Of a stretch of 64,000 bases of DNA, positions 9,994-18,359 are shown one piece after another. Each line of letters starts with the position of its first letter. Positions within the stretch are counted from its first letter, which is position 1. This DNA comes from Alphaproteobacteria bacterium (GTDB lineage: Bacteria > Pseudomonadota > Alphaproteobacteria > Micavibrionales > Micavibrionaceae). A program made the position numbers and the translations under genes. Where the stretch lies: assembly GCA_030432025.1 (NCBI GenBank), contig JAUIIA010000004.1, positions 124,001 through 188,000 on the forward strand. The letters run 5' to 3'. The notes below the pieces were generated by a model that was given only the letters and a program-made list of their open reading frames with translations, was not told the origin of the DNA and searched no databases.

Positions 9994-11712
9994 ATGTCTG
10001 AAACTCAAGTACCCTACCGCGTTCTCGCACGAAAATACCGTCCGCTGAATTTTGATGAATTGATTGGTCAGGATGCGCTGGTGCGCACGCTGAAAAACGC
10101 CATCGAAAGTGGCCGTATCGCGCATGCGTTTATGTTGACCGGTGTGCGCGGGGTCGGGAAGACGACAACGGCGCGGATTATTGCCAAGGCCTTGAACCAT
10201 TCGGGTGGGCCGACCGTCGGGCCGACGGATGATTGCGAGATTTGTAAGGCGATTTCCGAGGACCGCCATCCCGATGTGATCGAGATGGACGCGGCGACGC
10301 GTACAGGTGTTGATGACATTCGCGAAATTCTCGATGGCGTGCGTTACGCCCCGACCGAAGCGCGTTACAAAGTCTATGTTATCGACGAAGTGCACATGCT
10401 GTCCAAGAACGCGTTTAACGCGTTGCTGAAGACACTGGAAGAACCGCCGGAGCATGTGAAGTTTATTTTCGCGACGACCGAAATCCGCAAAGTGCCGATT
10501 ACCGTGCTGTCGCGGTGTCAGCGATTTGATTTGCGCCGTGTCGATGTGCCGACGCTTTCTAAGCATTTTACCAATATCTGTGAACAGGAAGGTGTAAAAG
10601 CCGAGGACGCCGCGATTGCGATGGTGGCGCGCGCTGCTGATGGTTCTGTGCGTGACGGTTTGAGTATTTTGGATCAGGCGATGGCACTGGCGGGTGAAAC
10701 AATTACCGCGCAGGCCGTTGAAGATATGCTGGGGTTGGCGGATCGTGCGAAGTCACTGGATTTGCTGGAGCGCGCTTTGACGGGGGAAATGCCCGAAGCG
10801 CTCAACATCATGGATGATCTGTATAAAAACGGCGCTGATCCTGTTGTTGTTATGCAGGATTTGCTGGATTTAACACATGCGCTGACGAAATTGCGCGCCG
10901 TGCCCGAAACCAAGGATATGAGTTTTACCATGTCGCGTGATGAAGTTGCGCGTGCGGCGGAGCTAGCTGGTAAGTTGACCATGCCGACCCTAGGCAAGAC
11001 ATGGCAGATATTATTAAAAGGTCTGGGTGAGGTGAAAATAGCCCCGAATCCGCAAGGTGCGGCCGAGATGGTTTTGATCCGTCTGGCTTATGCGGCTGAT
11101 TTGCCTGATCCTGCGACCTTGATTCAGTCTTTAAAGGATAATCCTGCACCGACGTCTCCGCCGCCTAGCGGTGGAGGCGCGCCTGCGGGTTCTGGTGGTG
11201 CGGTTACAGCCAGTGCTCCCGTTCATGTCGAAGCGCCGAGGGGTGGTCCCGGTGGCGCTAGTGGTGGCGGCGAGATGGCTTCCCATGCTTTAGCGGTCGT
11301 TGCCGACCCTGAACAGATTGCCGTGACCTCAATTAAGACGCTGGAAGATGTTGTAGCCACTTTGGAAGTGCATGATGAAGTTTTGCTGGCGTCACATGTT
11401 TTTCAGTACGTACATCTGGTGAAGCTGAAAGAAGGTCGACTGGAAGTCCGTATCGAGGAGACAGCGCCGCCCAAATTGGCGCAGGATCTGGGGCCGGCTT
11501 TATCTAAAATCATGGATCAGCGCTGGATTGTCAGCGTATCAAGCGCACCCGGTGAGCCGACATTGGCGGAGAAGGCGCAAGCCGTACTGGAAGCCGAGCG
11601 CGCGGAAATTTTACAATTACCGATTATTAGGGATATTCTCAGTGTCTTCCCTGATGCGGAATTAAAAGCTATAAATCACATAACCGAGGATAATAAGGAC
11701 GAACCGTCATGA
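9994..11712 (+). CDS. dnaX: DNA polymerase III subunit gamma/tau
   Basis: 572 residues. The clamp-loader AAA+ ATPase begins with LARKYRP and has Walker A GVRGVGKTTT (50-59), Walker B VIDEVHML, and the sensor region ATTEIRKVP. A proline/glycine linker near 385-430 leads to a tau-type C-terminal domain. The zinc module after Walker A is reduced: only Cys81 and Cys84 of DCEIC remain, where four cysteines are usual. No A-AAA-AAG slippage heptamer was seen, so a programmed gamma product as in E. coli is not supported. The stop overlaps the start of ybaB (ATGA). Confidence 0.96.
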   Translation: MSETQVPYRVLARKYRPLNFDELIGQDALVRTLKNAIESGRIAHAFMLTGVRGVGKTTTARIIAKALNHSGGPTVGPTDDCEICKAISEDRHPDVIEMDAATRTGVDDIREILDGVRYAPTEARYKVYVIDEVHMLSKNAFNALLKTLEEPPEHVKFIFATTEIRKVPITVLSRCQRFDLRRVDVPTLSKHFTNICEQEGVKAEDAAIAMVARAADGSVRDGLSILDQAMALAGETITAQAVEDMLGLADRAKSLDLLERALTGEMPEALNIMDDLYKNGADPVVVMQDLLDLTHALTKLRAVPETKDMSFTMSRDEVARAAELAGKLTMPTLGKTWQILLKGLGEVKIAPNPQGAAEMVLIRLAYAADLPDPATLIQSLKDNPAPTSPPPSGGGAPAGSGGAVTASAPVHVEAPRGGPGGASGGGEMASHALAVVADPEQIAVTSIKTLEDVVATLEVHDEVLLASHVFQYVHLVKLKEGRLEVRIEETAPPKLAQDLGPALSKIMDQRWIVSVSSAPGEPTLAEKAQAVLEAERAEILQLPIIRDILSVFPDAELKAINHITEDNKDEPS

Positions 11713-12032
11713 TGAATTTTAAAGACATGATGCAGCAAGCGCAGCAGATGCAATTCAAGCTGCAGGAAATGCAGGAAAAGCTGAAGGACGTTGATGTTGA
11801 AGGCGAAGCAGGTGGCGGCATGGTCAAGGTTTTGATGTCTTGCGCCGGTGTTGTGCGCGGTGTCGAAATCGATCCGTCGGTTGTTTCTGCGGATGATAAG
11901 GAAACGCTGGAAGATTTGATCACTGCGGCGATGAATAACGCGCATGAGAACAAAGAGCAGCACATCAAGGACGAAACGCAGGCGATGATGGAATCCATGG
12001 GCTTGCCTGCCGGAACGAAGTTACCGATCTAA
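11709..12032 (+). CDS. ybaB: YbaB/EbfC family nucleoid-associated protein
   Basis: 107 residues, full length. The N-terminal helix is glutamine- and methionine-rich (MMQQAQQMQ), followed by the small alpha-beta fold containing GGMVKV and ending with GLPAGTKLP, all typical of the family. These dimers bind DNA and are usually encoded after dnaX. Translation is coupled to dnaX by an ATGA overlap. The expected third gene, recR, is absent; an SDR gene begins 1 bp after the stop. Confidence 0.95.
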   Translation: MMNFKDMMQQAQQMQFKLQEMQEKLKDVDVEGEAGGGMVKVLMSCAGVVRGVEIDPSVVSADDKETLEDLITAAMNNAHENKEQHIKDETQAMMESMGLPAGTKLPI

Positions 12033-12033
12033 T

Positions 12034-12807
12034 ATGTCTTATTACAGACCTAAAACAGTCATGATCACCGGTTCTACAGGTGATTTCGGGCGTGCATTCG
12101 CGCAGCGTTTTGCCGAGATCGGCTGCAATCTGATTTTGCATGGCCGCTCGAAAAAAAAGCTAGAGGCATTGGCAGAGGAAATCAGGACCGGGTTTAATGC
12201 CGAGGTCGAACTCTGTGTTTGCGACGTCGCGAAAGCGGAGGATATTCCCAAGGCGGTGGCTGGAATTTCAGACGATTTTAAAGATATCGACTTGCTGATT
12301 AATAATGCGGGTCTGGCGCTGGGGCAGTCGGGTGCGACGGATGCCGAGCTTTCGGACTGGTTGACGATGATTGATGTTAATAACCGCGGGTTGGTTGCGT
12401 TTACGCTGGAAGTGCTGAAAGGCATGAATGCGCGTGGCAAAGGGCACATCATCAATATCGGCTCGACGGCGGGGTCATACCCGTATCCGGGCGGGCATGT
12501 GTATTGTGCGTCCAAAGCGTTTGTGAAGCAGTTTTCTTTGTCTTTGCGTGCGGACTTGCTGGATAAAAACATCCGCGTGACCAATATCGAACCCGGCATG
12601 GTGGAAACGCAATTCTCCACTGTACGTTTCAAAGGCGATGAGTCAGCGGCAGCGAACGTGTATGCCAATACCGATCCGTTGACGGCGGAAGATGTCGCCG
12701 AAAGCGTTTTCTGGGCCGCGACGTTGCCTGAACATTTCAACATCAACCGTATCGAGATGATGCCGACGCGACAGGCGCCGGGCGCTTTGGCGGTGGATAG
12801 AGATTAA
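12034..12807 (+). CDS. SDR family NAD(P)-dependent oxidoreductase (YdfG-like)
   Basis: 257 residues of a classical short-chain dehydrogenase. The cofactor motif is TGSTGDFG near residues 12-19, followed by NNAG near 90, the catalytic serine in GSTAGS and the YxxxK pair in YCASK near 153-157. The GIEPGMVETQF-like segment (NIEPGMVETQF) and the ending resemble 3-hydroxy acid/serine dehydrogenases of the YdfG group; the substrate cannot be read from sequence. It sits one base after ybaB and 13 bp before the exonuclease III gene, so it is probably cotranscribed with both. Confidence 0.88.
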   Translation: MSYYRPKTVMITGSTGDFGRAFAQRFAEIGCNLILHGRSKKKLEALAEEIRTGFNAEVELCVCDVAKAEDIPKAVAGISDDFKDIDLLINNAGLALGQSGATDAELSDWLTMIDVNNRGLVAFTLEVLKGMNARGKGHIINIGSTAGSYPYPGGHVYCASKAFVKQFSLSLRADLLDKNIRVTNIEPGMVETQFSTVRFKGDESAAANVYANTDPLTAEDVAESVFWAATLPEHFNINRIEMMPTRQAPGALAVDRD

Positions 12808-12820
12808 TCAAGAGGATTAC

Positions 12821-13612
12821 ATGAAACTTGTTACCTGGAATATTAATTCCGTACGCTTGCGTTTGCCGATTATTAAAGATCTGACTGAACGCGTACAGCC
12901 TGACATTCTATGCCTGCAGGAAACGAAGACACCAGATGAGCATTTTCCCGTCGAAGCCTTGAAGGATATGGGATACGCGCATCAGCATTTTCACGGTATG
13001 AAAAGCTATAACGGTGTATGTATCCTGTCCAAACACCCGTTTGAGGGGCAGGATATCCATCACCGTGTCGGGCGCGAGGATTGCCGCCATATTGCGGCGA
13101 AAATTGCGGATTTTGAGGTGCATAATCTCTACATTCCTGCGGGCGGTGATGAGCCGGACCCGGAGGCGAATGACAAGTTTGCTCATAAGCTGGACTTTGT
13201 TGACGAGATGACGCGTTGGTTCAAGGACCAGTATACATCCGATCAAAAGCTCATTGCTGTCGGCGACTTTAACATCGCCCCGTACGAGCATGATGTCTGG
13301 TCGCATAAGCAGCTTTTGAAGGTCGTATCGCATACACCGCCGGAAACGGAACGCTTGGCGAAGATGAAAGATTCGCTGGAATGGACGGATGTAGCCCGTC
13401 ATTTCGTGCCGATGGATGAAAAAGTCTATACATGGTGGTCGTACCGTAATCGTGACTGGAAGAAGTCAAACCGCGGCCGCAGGCTTGACCATGTCTGGGT
13501 AACGCCGCCGCTTAAAGATGCTTTGCAATCGCATGAGATTTTGAGTGAGGCGCGTGATTGGGAAAAACCATCCGACCATGTTCCGGTTATTGTTGAACTT
13601 AAAGCTGCGTAA
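12821..13612 (+). CDS. xth: exodeoxyribonuclease III
   Basis: 263 residues of the EEP nuclease fold. Motifs in order: WNINSVR near the start, LQETK with the metal-binding glutamate, GDFNIAP with the catalytic Asp-Asn pair, RLDHVW and the final SDHVPV. The enzyme acts as AP endonuclease and 3'-5' exonuclease in base excision repair. An AGAGGA element lies 4-9 bases before the ATG. The NIAPYEHDVW block marks it as XthA-type rather than a general phosphatase of the same fold. Confidence 0.95.
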   Translation: MKLVTWNINSVRLRLPIIKDLTERVQPDILCLQETKTPDEHFPVEALKDMGYAHQHFHGMKSYNGVCILSKHPFEGQDIHHRVGREDCRHIAAKIADFEVHNLYIPAGGDEPDPEANDKFAHKLDFVDEMTRWFKDQYTSDQKLIAVGDFNIAPYEHDVWSHKQLLKVVSHTPPETERLAKMKDSLEWTDVARHFVPMDEKVYTWWSYRNRDWKKSNRGRRLDHVWVTPPLKDALQSHEILSEARDWEKPSDHVPVIVELKAA

Positions 13613-13656
13613 CTGCGTTGGTTGAACGCCGTCAATTTAGCAAAGGATTTTAAGCG

Positions 13657-14427
13657 ATGAGAATTCTCTTCTTCATTTTATCACTCTGTACATTTGTGCT
13701 TGTAAGCCCGACGCAGGGACATGCCCAAAATGAGCAATCTCTGAACCGTACGATCTCCGTTACAGGTGAAGGAGAGGTTCGCGTTGTACCCGATCAGGTG
13801 CTGATTTCCATGGTTGCGGAAACGCGCGGGCCGGAATTGCTCGATACCCAAAAGCAGAATGATGGCTCCGTGAAGGCGGTTGTTGATTATGCGACGAAGA
13901 CCCTGGGGGTTGAGGAAAAACACGTACAGACAGATTTCGTCAATGTCGAGCCTGTTTACCGCAATTGTAATTATAATGATGAGCTGGCGGGGAAGTGTAA
14001 CCCGCTGGATATTATTTATTACAAAGTACGTAAGGGAATTCAGGTGCGTTTAAACGATCTGACGAAATACGAGGAGCTGATTACTAAATCCTTGCAGGTC
14101 GGTGTAACGCATATTGATGATGTGCAGTTCATCACGACAGAGCTGCGCAAACACCGTGACAAGGCGCGTGATATGGCGGCGCAAGCGGCGAAAGAAAAGG
14201 CAGACGCGGTTGCGGAAACTCTTGGGGTCACAGTGAAGAAGCCCGTGACGATTAATACGGAGAATTATTCCGTATTCCATTCAAGCGTATCGGCGCGGGG
14301 CGGGCGTAATATGATGATGCAGAATGCTATTCAGGAAAGCGGCGCTGGCGCTTCTTCCGGTGGCGGTTTGGCGATTGGCCAGATCAATGTGTCCGCAACC
14401 GTACGCGTGACATTTGAAATAGAATAA
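13657..14427 (+). CDS. SIMPL domain (DUF541) secreted protein
   Basis: 256 residues: signal peptide (about 1-23, cleavage after GHA), then a SIMPL domain starting with ISVTGEGEVRVVPDQ, the family's typical opening. The central AAQAAKEKADAVAETLGV helix is also characteristic. Members are periplasmic or surface proteins of poorly defined role, some linked to oxidative stress resistance. A glycine-rich loop (GAGASSGGG) precedes the last strand. It lies 44 bp after xth on the same strand and is followed convergently, 6 bp away, by the DUF1223 gene. Confidence 0.9.
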   Translation: MRILFFILSLCTFVLVSPTQGHAQNEQSLNRTISVTGEGEVRVVPDQVLISMVAETRGPELLDTQKQNDGSVKAVVDYATKTLGVEEKHVQTDFVNVEPVYRNCNYNDELAGKCNPLDIIYYKVRKGIQVRLNDLTKYEELITKSLQVGVTHIDDVQFITTELRKHRDKARDMAAQAAKEKADAVAETLGVTVKKPVTINTENYSVFHSSVSARGGRNMMMQNAIQESGAGASSGGGLAIGQINVSATVRVTFEIE

Positions 14428-14433
14428 GACAGT

Positions 14434-15150
14434 TTAAGGCGTTTGGCCTGCGGCGAGAATGCCGCCCTGATAGGTTTGAACCAAGATGGCGTAGCGTGTG
14501 TTTGCGCCGCCATCAACCGGATAGGCCATCGCCATGGCTTCGCCATTCCACCTCAGCAATTTTTTCATATCTGTCGCCGCATTTTGATAGCGGTGATAGC
14601 TGGTTGGTTTGTTGGCTGACTTCGCACTCTTTTCCATTGTAACCAACCACACATCTACTTCCTTGTTCAGCGGGATCTTGGGTAATTGTATGTCCAGATA
14701 CTCGCCGTTTATCTCCATACCGACCAGTTGGTGTTTTGCTTTGTTCGCGTTGCGCATGATTGCTGATTTGTCTCTCGCATCGACAACTGTTTGTCCGTTT
14801 ACGATGGCCATAGGGGTATAAATGCCCCGTGTCCGTAAGGCCATTTTGTAGATATTCTGGCGGGCATCGCAGAAGATTTGCGAATATATATCCTTGCGGT
14901 TGTTGCGGTCAAAGTAGGTGACGTGGCAGCCAATCGCGATGACATTTGGATTTTGTTGAAGAATTGTATTCATGTTGCTGTCGGCCGGCGGGCATGCCGG
15001 GCAGTATTTACTGGTGAATAATTCGACCACCGCTGGGGCTTTTTCAGCCGCATCCTGCGCGTGCGCAGGCGTTGTAAAAACAGCGAAAACCAGAGCTGTA
15101 GCTAAAAGGCCAAAAATGGCTAAATAATTGTTTGTATGTTTAAAAGTCAC
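14434..15150 (-). CDS. DUF1223 domain-containing protein, exported thioredoxin-like fold
   Basis: 238 residues with a GTG start at 15150. The frame stays open to 15219, but that extension lies inside the DUF1674 gene; the GTG follows a G-rich GGGGCGG element and gives a clean signal peptide (about 1-29, ending TPAHA). The family opening VVELFTSKYCPACPPAD carries a CPAC pair, and HVTYFD and GIYTPMAIVNG follow, all typical of DUF1223. The fold resembles thioredoxin but the function is not established. The start codon overlaps the last 11 bp of the DUF1674 gene, so the two are likely coupled. Confidence 0.88.
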   Translation of the reverse strand: MTFKHTNNYLAIFGLLATALVFAVFTTPAHAQDAAEKAPAVVELFTSKYCPACPPADSNMNTILQQNPNVIAIGCHVTYFDRNNRKDIYSQIFCDARQNIYKMALRTRGIYTPMAIVNGQTVVDARDKSAIMRNANKAKHQLVGMEINGEYLDIQLPKIPLNKEVDVWLVTMEKSAKSANKPTSYHRYQNAATDMKKLLRWNGEAMAMAYPVDGGANTRYAILVQTYQGGILAAGQTP

Positions 15151-15328
15151 TACACCGCCCCTTGACTTCCCAGTCGCCGAAGCGTGTTGGCTCGGGCAGG
15201 CCTGCGTCCTTGAAGCCACCGATTTCGCGTTCGCTGTTTTGCTTTTCAGGCGCTTGGCCGGCAGGTTTTTTCTCTGCAGGTGCTTGCGCGTCCTGCTGTA
15301 TTTCTGGGGTTTTCTTTTCGGTGCTCAT
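15140..15328 (-). CDS. DUF1674 protein, SdhAF4-like succinate dehydrogenase assembly factor
   Basis: 62 residues. The disordered, Ala/Pro/Lys-rich N-terminus leads to the conserved C-terminal block EIGG, then PEPTRFGDWE and KGRCSDF, which defines DUF1674. The mitochondrial homologue SDHAF4 helps to load or protect the flavinated SdhA subunit. No sdh genes are in this window, so the role is by family only. It is divergent from the chorismate mutase gene and overlaps the downstream DUF1223 gene. Confidence 0.9.
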   Translation of the reverse strand: MSTEKKTPEIQQDAQAPAEKKPAGQAPEKQNSEREIGGFKDAGLPEPTRFGDWEVKGRCSDF

Positions 15329-15378
15329 ATTTCATGATGTAGAGCAATTAACCCTATTTGAAAAGACCGTTTCACAAG

Positions 15379-15693
15379 ATGAGTATGAGTGATCCCGAAA
15401 TTGATGTGCCGCCCGAATTGCTGAAAATGCGTGAAGAGATAGATGCGCTCGATCAAGCTTTGATTGATGTGTTGGCCAAGCGCTATGACGTGGTCCGCCG
15501 TGTAGGTGAATTTAAAACCGAAAATGATATGGAAGCCGTGCAGCCCGTGCGTGCGCAGGCGGTGAAAGACCGTGCGGTCGATTTGGGTGAAGCCAAGGGG
15601 CTGGACCGTGAATTTACTCGTAAGCTCTATGACCTTGTTATCGACCATGCGCATGATATGGAGCATGAAATTCTGGGTGTGTCCGAAGATTAA
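15379..15693 (+). CDS. chorismate mutase, AroQ type
   Basis: 104 residues from the ATG at 15379; an in-frame TTG at 15358 and a second ATG at 15385 are alternatives. The all-helical AroQ pattern is clear: MREEIDALDQALIDVLAKR in helix 1, then VGEFKTEN with the active-site lysine, and VRAQAVKDR in helix 2. It converts chorismate to prephenate for phenylalanine and tyrosine synthesis, or could act on isochorismate. It is a stand-alone domain without prephenate dehydratase. rsmB starts 3 bp later. Confidence 0.9.
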   Translation: MSMSDPEIDVPPELLKMREEIDALDQALIDVLAKRYDVVRRVGEFKTENDMEAVQPVRAQAVKDRAVDLGEAKGLDREFTRKLYDLVIDHAHDMEHEILGVSED

Positions 15694-15696
15694 ATT

Positions 15697-17040
15697 ATGA
15701 ACTCAGAAAATCCTACTCCCGCTGAAAACGAAGAATTATCTGTAACCGACGGTATGGCCGCGCGTAAAGCCAGTCTGGCTTTGCTGGAAGACGTGTTGCA
15801 GCGCAAGCAAGCGCTCGACCACGCACTGGCCAATCAGGAGGCTTTCAAGGCCCTGCCGCAGCGCGACCGTGCGTTTGTCCGCATGCTGGTCACCACATGT
15901 TTGCGTCGCATGGGGCAGATCGACGATCTGATCGAGCGTGCGCTGGACCGTGAAACACCGAGGAACCTGACGCTGCAGAATATCCTGCGCATCGGTGTGA
16001 CGCAGATTTTGTTCATGGAAGTTGCTGACCACGCCGCTGTGGACACGAGTGTACGCCTTGCTGAAGAGCAGGGCATGGATAGGCAAAAGGCATTTGTGAA
16101 TGGCGTTTTGCGTACCATTACCCGCGAAGGTGTGGGGTGGAAGCATAAGCAGGATGAAACCCGTCTTAACACGCCAGAATGGTTGTTGAAGCTCTGGATT
16201 GAAGATTACGAATTACGCACCGCCGCCGAGATTGCCAAGGCGAATTTATCCGAAGCGCCGTTGGACATCACCGTGCGCGACCCGGAAAGCCGTAATTTCT
16301 GGTCGAGCAATTTTAAAGCGACGCAAATGACTACGGGCACGCTGCGTAAAACGTCGGGTGGTGCCGTCAGTGAATTGCAAGGCTTTGATGAAGGGCATTG
16401 GTGGGTACAGGATGCCGCCGCCGCAATCCCTGCGAAATTGTTCGGCGATGTACAAGGCGAGCATGTTTATGATTTATGTGCCGCGCCGGGTGGAAAGACA
16501 TTACAGCTCGCGGCGATGGGGGCGAAAGTAACGGCGCTTGACCGTTCCGCCAGCCGCTTAAAACGTTTAACAGCCAATCTGGAGCGGATGAAGTTAACCG
16601 ATAATGTCGAGATCATTACGGCCGATGCGGGAAGCTGGCGGCCGAAGGAGCCTGCGGGTTATGTTTTGCTCGATGCGCCGTGTAGTGCGACGGGTACGCT
16701 GCGTCGCCATCCCGATGTCGCGCATTTGAAATCCGCGACCGATGTTTCGCGTTTGCAGAATTTGCAAGCCGAGTTGTTGAAAAACGCGTTTGATATGCTG
16801 ATGCCTGGCGGTGTTCTGGTTTACTGTACGTGTTCTTTGCAAAAGGTCGAAGGCGAGCAGCAGATTGAAGCGTTCCTCAAAACCGAGCTTACTGCCGAAC
16901 GTTTGCCAATTACGGCGAAGGAGTTGGGTGGGTTTGATGAAGCGCTCACCGACGATGGTGATTTGCGCATTCTGCCGTTCCATCAGGCCGCCCTTGGCGG
17001 GATGGACGGGTTTTACATTGCAAGGCTAACTAAAGTTTAG
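15697..17040 (+). CDS. rsmB: 16S rRNA (cytosine(967)-C(5))-methyltransferase RsmB
   Basis: 447 residues: an N-terminal NusB-like RNA-binding domain (about 20-160) and a C-terminal SAM-dependent methyltransferase. The SAM site reads DLCAAPGGKT. The two catalytic cysteines lie in DAPCSATGTLRRHPD and YCTCSLQ, the RsmB/NOL1/NOP2/Sun signature. It methylates C967 of 16S rRNA. The gene follows chorismate mutase at 3 bp and is probably cotranscribed. Its end is 2 bp from the convergent membrane protein gene. Confidence 0.95.
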   Translation: MNSENPTPAENEELSVTDGMAARKASLALLEDVLQRKQALDHALANQEAFKALPQRDRAFVRMLVTTCLRRMGQIDDLIERALDRETPRNLTLQNILRIGVTQILFMEVADHAAVDTSVRLAEEQGMDRQKAFVNGVLRTITREGVGWKHKQDETRLNTPEWLLKLWIEDYELRTAAEIAKANLSEAPLDITVRDPESRNFWSSNFKATQMTTGTLRKTSGGAVSELQGFDEGHWWVQDAAAAIPAKLFGDVQGEHVYDLCAAPGGKTLQLAAMGAKVTALDRSASRLKRLTANLERMKLTDNVEIITADAGSWRPKEPAGYVLLDAPCSATGTLRRHPDVAHLKSATDVSRLQNLQAELLKNAFDMLMPGGVLVYCTCSLQKVEGEQQIEAFLKTELTAERLPITAKELGGFDEALTDDGDLRILPFHQAALGGMDGFYIARLTKV

Positions 17041-17042
17041 CT

Positions 17043-17498
17043 CTAAGATTTTCTTTCAAGGAACACGAGAAAAACTATCAAGCCGCAAGATAAGCAAAAA
17101 CTATAAAATTCGATAGGTCCAACAACCCTCCAGCACGCGTCTCTGCTGCAATCGGTCGTGGGATTATAAAAAAACCAGTAATAACTAAAAAGCACACCGC
17201 TAAAAGCTAGCAATGCTGTCGACTCATATAAGACAACTTCTCTGTCTTGTCTGTTTTTAGTGATTTTGTATATAGCAGCCAGAATGTTCAGGCAGGCAAA
17301 AAACGCGGGATAAAAGGTTATTCCAGTAAAAATTATACGAGAAATTCCTGACCCGAATATGCTTCTTATAGCGCCATTCAGAGAGTGAAAGACAGCAGTA
17401 TCAATTTCGAGCAAAATACCGAAAGCGATAAATATCATTGCGGTAAGCATGAAAAATACTAATCCAGTTACCGATATGATCTTTCCGAAGACGTGCAT
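17043..17498 (-). CDS. hypothetical four-helix membrane protein, AT-rich gene
   Basis: 151 residues that I do not recognise. Four hydrophobic segments are visible at about 8-30, 52-75, 90-112 and 125-147, with a short loop holding two cysteines (DCSRDAC) before the last helix, so a disulfide on the outer face is possible. The gene is clearly more AT-rich than its neighbours and uses AT-ending codons, which may mean recent acquisition. It lies alone on the minus strand between rsmB and rpe. No ribosome binding site stands out before the ATG. Confidence 0.7.
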   Translation of the reverse strand: MHVFGKIISVTGLVFFMLTAMIFIAFGILLEIDTAVFHSLNGAIRSIFGSGISRIIFTGITFYPAFFACLNILAAIYKITKNRQDREVVLYESTALLAFSGVLFSYYWFFYNPTTDCSRDACWRVVGPIEFYSFCLSCGLIVFLVFLERKS

Positions 17499-17581
17499 GT
17501 TTTAAAAATGAGGTTGTATAAAGAATGTTTAGGTTTATTATGCGGATAATTTTCGTTTCAATCGTAACATCCTTTCTGGCT

Positions 17582-17610
17582 TTGCATAAGTGATTCTGAT
17601 AAGTTTATAG
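17582..17610 (+). promoter_or_regulatory. candidate promoter of rpe
   Basis: TTGCAT (17582-17587), a 17-base spacer and TTATAG (17605-17610) form a reasonable sigma-70-like pair, placing transcription start near 17617 and a leader of about 50 bases before rpe. Confidence 0.5.
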
Positions 17611-17669
17611 TAAGTCACGGTTTTTTACGTTATTCACAAAACTATCCACGCGCTTTAAGAGTTTAATTT

Positions 17670-18329
17670 ATGCCGCAACAACCTGTTCGAATCGCGCCCT
17701 CAATTTTGTCATCTGACTTCTCCATTCTGGGTGAAGAAGTCCGCCGCATTGATGAAGGCGGCGCCGACTATATTCATATCGATGTAATGGACGGCCATTT
17801 CGTGCCGAATTTGACGTTCGGTGCGCCTGTGGTGAAATGTTTGCGTCCGCATAGTAAAAAGATTTTCGATGTACATTTGATGATCGCGCCCGTTGATCCG
17901 TTGATCGAGGATTTCGTTAAGGCGGGGAGCGATATTATCACCGCACATGTCGAGGCGGGCCCGCACCTGCACCGCACATTGCAGGCGATTAAAAGCCACG
18001 GCGTGAAGGCGGGCGTGTCCCTCAACCCGCATACGCCGATTGAGAGTATTCAGCATGTCATGGATATGGTTGATTTGATCCTGATTATGACCGTGAACCC
18101 GGGTTTTGGCGGGCAGAGTTTTATTCCTGTACTGGACAAGATTGCGGCCGCGCGCAAGATGATCGACGCGATTGGACGGGATATCGATTTGGAAGTAGAC
18201 GGCGGGGTCAATCCTGAAACCGCCAAACAGGTAATTGCAGCGGGTGCAGATGTTCTTGTGGCCGGAACGGCCGTATTCAAGGACGGGCCTGAGCAATACG
18301 CCGCCAATATTAAGGCGTTACGCGGGTAA
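17670..18329 (+). CDS. rpe: ribulose-phosphate 3-epimerase
   Basis: 219 residues, full-length TIM barrel. Conserved blocks: PSILSSDF at the start, HIDVMDGHFVPNLTFG with metal-binding His and Asp, DVHLMI, MTVNPGFGGQ and EVDGGVNPETA. It interconverts ribulose 5-phosphate and xylulose 5-phosphate in the pentose phosphate pathway. A promoter-like pair lies at 17582-17610. The heparinase-family gene follows after a short gap on the same strand. Confidence 0.97.
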   Translation: MPQQPVRIAPSILSSDFSILGEEVRRIDEGGADYIHIDVMDGHFVPNLTFGAPVVKCLRPHSKKIFDVHLMIAPVDPLIEDFVKAGSDIITAHVEAGPHLHRTLQAIKSHGVKAGVSLNPHTPIESIQHVMDMVDLILIMTVNPGFGGQSFIPVLDKIAAARKMIDAIGRDIDLEVDGGVNPETAKQVIAAGADVLVAGTAVFKDGPEQYAANIKALRG

Positions 18330-18359
18330 CGCTTAAGTCTTTTGTTTGTTAGAGGTGTT

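Noticed and set aside
9994-11712. Programmed frameshift in dnaX
   Set aside because: No slippery A-AAA-AAG heptamer or following hairpin was found.
15151-15219. Longer N-terminus of the DUF1223 protein
   Set aside because: It would lie inside the DUF1674 gene and hide the signal peptide.
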